A stretch of 64,000 bases of DNA, taken from positions 341,560 to 405,559 of the forward strand of contig MIAG01000009.1 in the NCBI GenBank assembly GCA_001829005.1. The letters run 5' to 3'. Position 1 is the stretch's first letter. Each line of letters opens with the position of its first letter. Source of the DNA: Sphingobacteriia bacterium RIFOXYC2_FULL_35_18. Lineage in GTDB: Bacteria; Bacteroidota; Bacteroidia; Chitinophagales; Chitinophagaceae. The notes beneath the pieces were generated by a model. The model made no database searches. It was given only the letters and a program-made list of their open reading frames with translations, and was not told the origin of the DNA. Below, one piece after another: positions 63,024 to 64,000 of the stretch. Made by a program: the position numbers and the translations under genes.

Positions 63024-64000
63024 TTATTGTTCTATTCTTAGTTTTATGGCATTGGAATTGGCATTAAAAGCAGGTGCATACATACTTTGTATACTTGCAA
63101 AACCAGCCGTGTACAATCCTTTATGCGTTGCTCTTATGGTATAAGTAAATTGGTAATTCCCTTTAGGTAAATAGTTGAAGAAATAATTATTACTTACATC
63201 TTTGGTGCTTTGATAATAAAATAAATTTTCTTGAAAGCGATATCCACTCAGTTGACTGGTAGGTTCTGTTGCAGCGGGTCTTAAATCTTTTAGGTGAACA
63301 TAATCCATGTCTCTGTCTGCTTTAATGGATAATACTACTGTAATCAATTCACCTATTTTCACTGGTTCATTTTCATTTAGTTCTACCCATGTTTTATTTC
63401 TTTCTACTAATAATTTTTTATTAATCAACAATGGTCCCGTGCTGGCAGTAATTTCATCCATATTGGCTAAATATTGCCAGTAAATACTTCCATATGAGGG
63501 TTGATCAGACACGCTGTTTTGCGTGGCAGTTGTAATGGTTATATTCCCCATTTCGGGTTTCACTTTTTCTCCTTCAATTCTCTTTTTAAAATAACCTGAT
63601 CCTTCCATGGTCTTTTCTGTTGCAGTTCCAATAGTAGTTTTACCTAACTCTATTCTAACTGCTCGCTTATTATTCATCCATTGTTGACCATTTGCTACCA
63701 AACTGTATACTGCATCAGCCGTGGCAATTCCAGATCCCCAATGATTGGTCTCTTTATTTAAGATTAACCAAGTAAGCATTGCATTGATTTGCTTTAGGTA
63801 TGGTTGAGCAGGTAATTGGCTATTGATTTCGCTGAAGCAATCAATCATCATGCTTTGGTGTACTATTGGCATAGCGTACCATCTAGATGTTAGCCGATTT
63901 TTCCAATACAATCCCTGTTGTGCGTTCGTAACCGTATTTTCTAATAGGGCTTTTACTATTTTATTGGCCAAATTGGGTTCATTATTTCTTTGTGCAATGG
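63024..64000 (-). CDS. C-terminal part of an alpha-2-macroglobulin-like protein (runs off the window)
   Basis: The frame stays open to the right edge; the TTG at 63971 is an internal leucine, not a start. The visible ~325 residues show the thioester-domain-like helical repeats (QPYLKQINAMLTWLILNKET, GSGIATADAVYSLVANGQQW) and the receptor-domain-like beta region with VSDQPSYGSIYWQYLANMDE and DMDYVHLKDLRPAATEPTSQ. These match bacterial macroglobulin-family proteins (large, outer-membrane associated, trapping proteases). Only the last fifth or so is present. Confidence 0.8.
   Translation of the reverse strand, partial: IAQRNNEPNLANKIVKALLENTVTNAQQGLYWKNRLTSRWYAMPIVHQSMMIDCFSEINSQLPAQPYLKQINAMLTWLILNKETNHWGSGIATADAVYSLVANGQQWMNNKRAVRIELGKTTIGTATEKTMEGSGYFKKRIEGEKVKPEMGNITITTATQNSVSDQPSYGSIYWQYLANMDEITASTGPLLINKKLLVERNKTWVELNENEPVKIGELITVVLSIKADRDMDYVHLKDLRPAATEPTSQLSGYRFQENLFYYQSTKDVSNNYFFNYLPKGNYQFTYTIRATHKGLYTAGFASIQSMYAPAFNANSNAIKLRIEQ

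Noticed and set aside
1..64000. CRISPR arrays and complete insertion sequences
   Set aside because: No regularly spaced direct repeats with unique spacers and no transposase gene were seen; the 40-bp array at 43880 consists of operators.

Overview
The window comes from an AT-rich Bacteroidota chromosome, most likely a Chitinophagales/Chitinophagaceae-type heterotroph. The evidence is the giant SprA translocon protein of gliding/type IX secretion, the futalosine menaquinone genes mqnB-mqnD, a zinc-dependent phospholipase C-like protein and the DUF3127 family, secreted glycoside hydrolases with lipoprotein signals, and promoters of the Bacteroidota type (TTTG, about 20 nt, TAnnTTTG). The species assignment is inference.

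Backbone, left part (1-28.7 kb): the end of an outer-membrane protein; a small lipoprotein; a mosaic of repeats (783-1020); mqnD-mqnB facing a pterin cluster (two 6-pyruvoyl-tetrahydropterin synthase/QueD-like paralogues, then folE) and fabD; a GH5 lipoprotein; a GNAT acetyltransferase with a Cys/Met-metabolism PLP enzyme; fabH; ruvA-sprA; a membrane-anchored winged-helix regulator divergent from a TPR-S41 protease lipoprotein; an ABC-2 exporter pair; a phospholipase C-like protein; an FAD protein; DUF3127; a 5'-nucleotidase split into two genes; and dnaA.

Accessory region (28.7-45.4 kb): two tRNA genes (Ser-GCT, Pro-TGG) with a clear promoter and several hairpins precede a roughly 13 kb insertion-like block. 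No integrase is visible. The block holds an unknown proline-linker protein, a decayed dnaE-like pseudogene, two adjacent co-directional giant genes of 2016 and 1256 aa, and a convergent unknown gene with an asparagine/glycine-rich motif. Each giant gene has a nuclease-like N terminus, a STAND-type P-loop ATPase and a very long C-terminal region. I regard the giant pair as the best candidate for a little-described anti-phage system. Next come DUF1697, a small membrane protein and a tripartite hipB-hipS-hipT toxin-antitoxin operon, preceded by three identical-type palindromic operators placed exactly 40 bp apart.

Backbone, right part (45.4-64 kb): a DEAD-box-type helicase (DEVD variant), an alpha/beta hydrolase, an SRPBCC protein, an acetyl-CoA hydrolase/transferase, a GH30-GH3-M28 run for extracytoplasmic glucan and peptide breakdown, and a leftward methionine unit (metB-like, homoserine dehydrogenase, PAP2). 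That unit is controlled by a SAM-I riboswitch with a visible terminator, antiterminator and promoter. uvrA, a small conserved gene, a membrane protein, an FAD oxidoreductase and the C-terminal end of an alpha-2-macroglobulin-like protein complete the window. All assignments were made by reading motifs; no database search was run.
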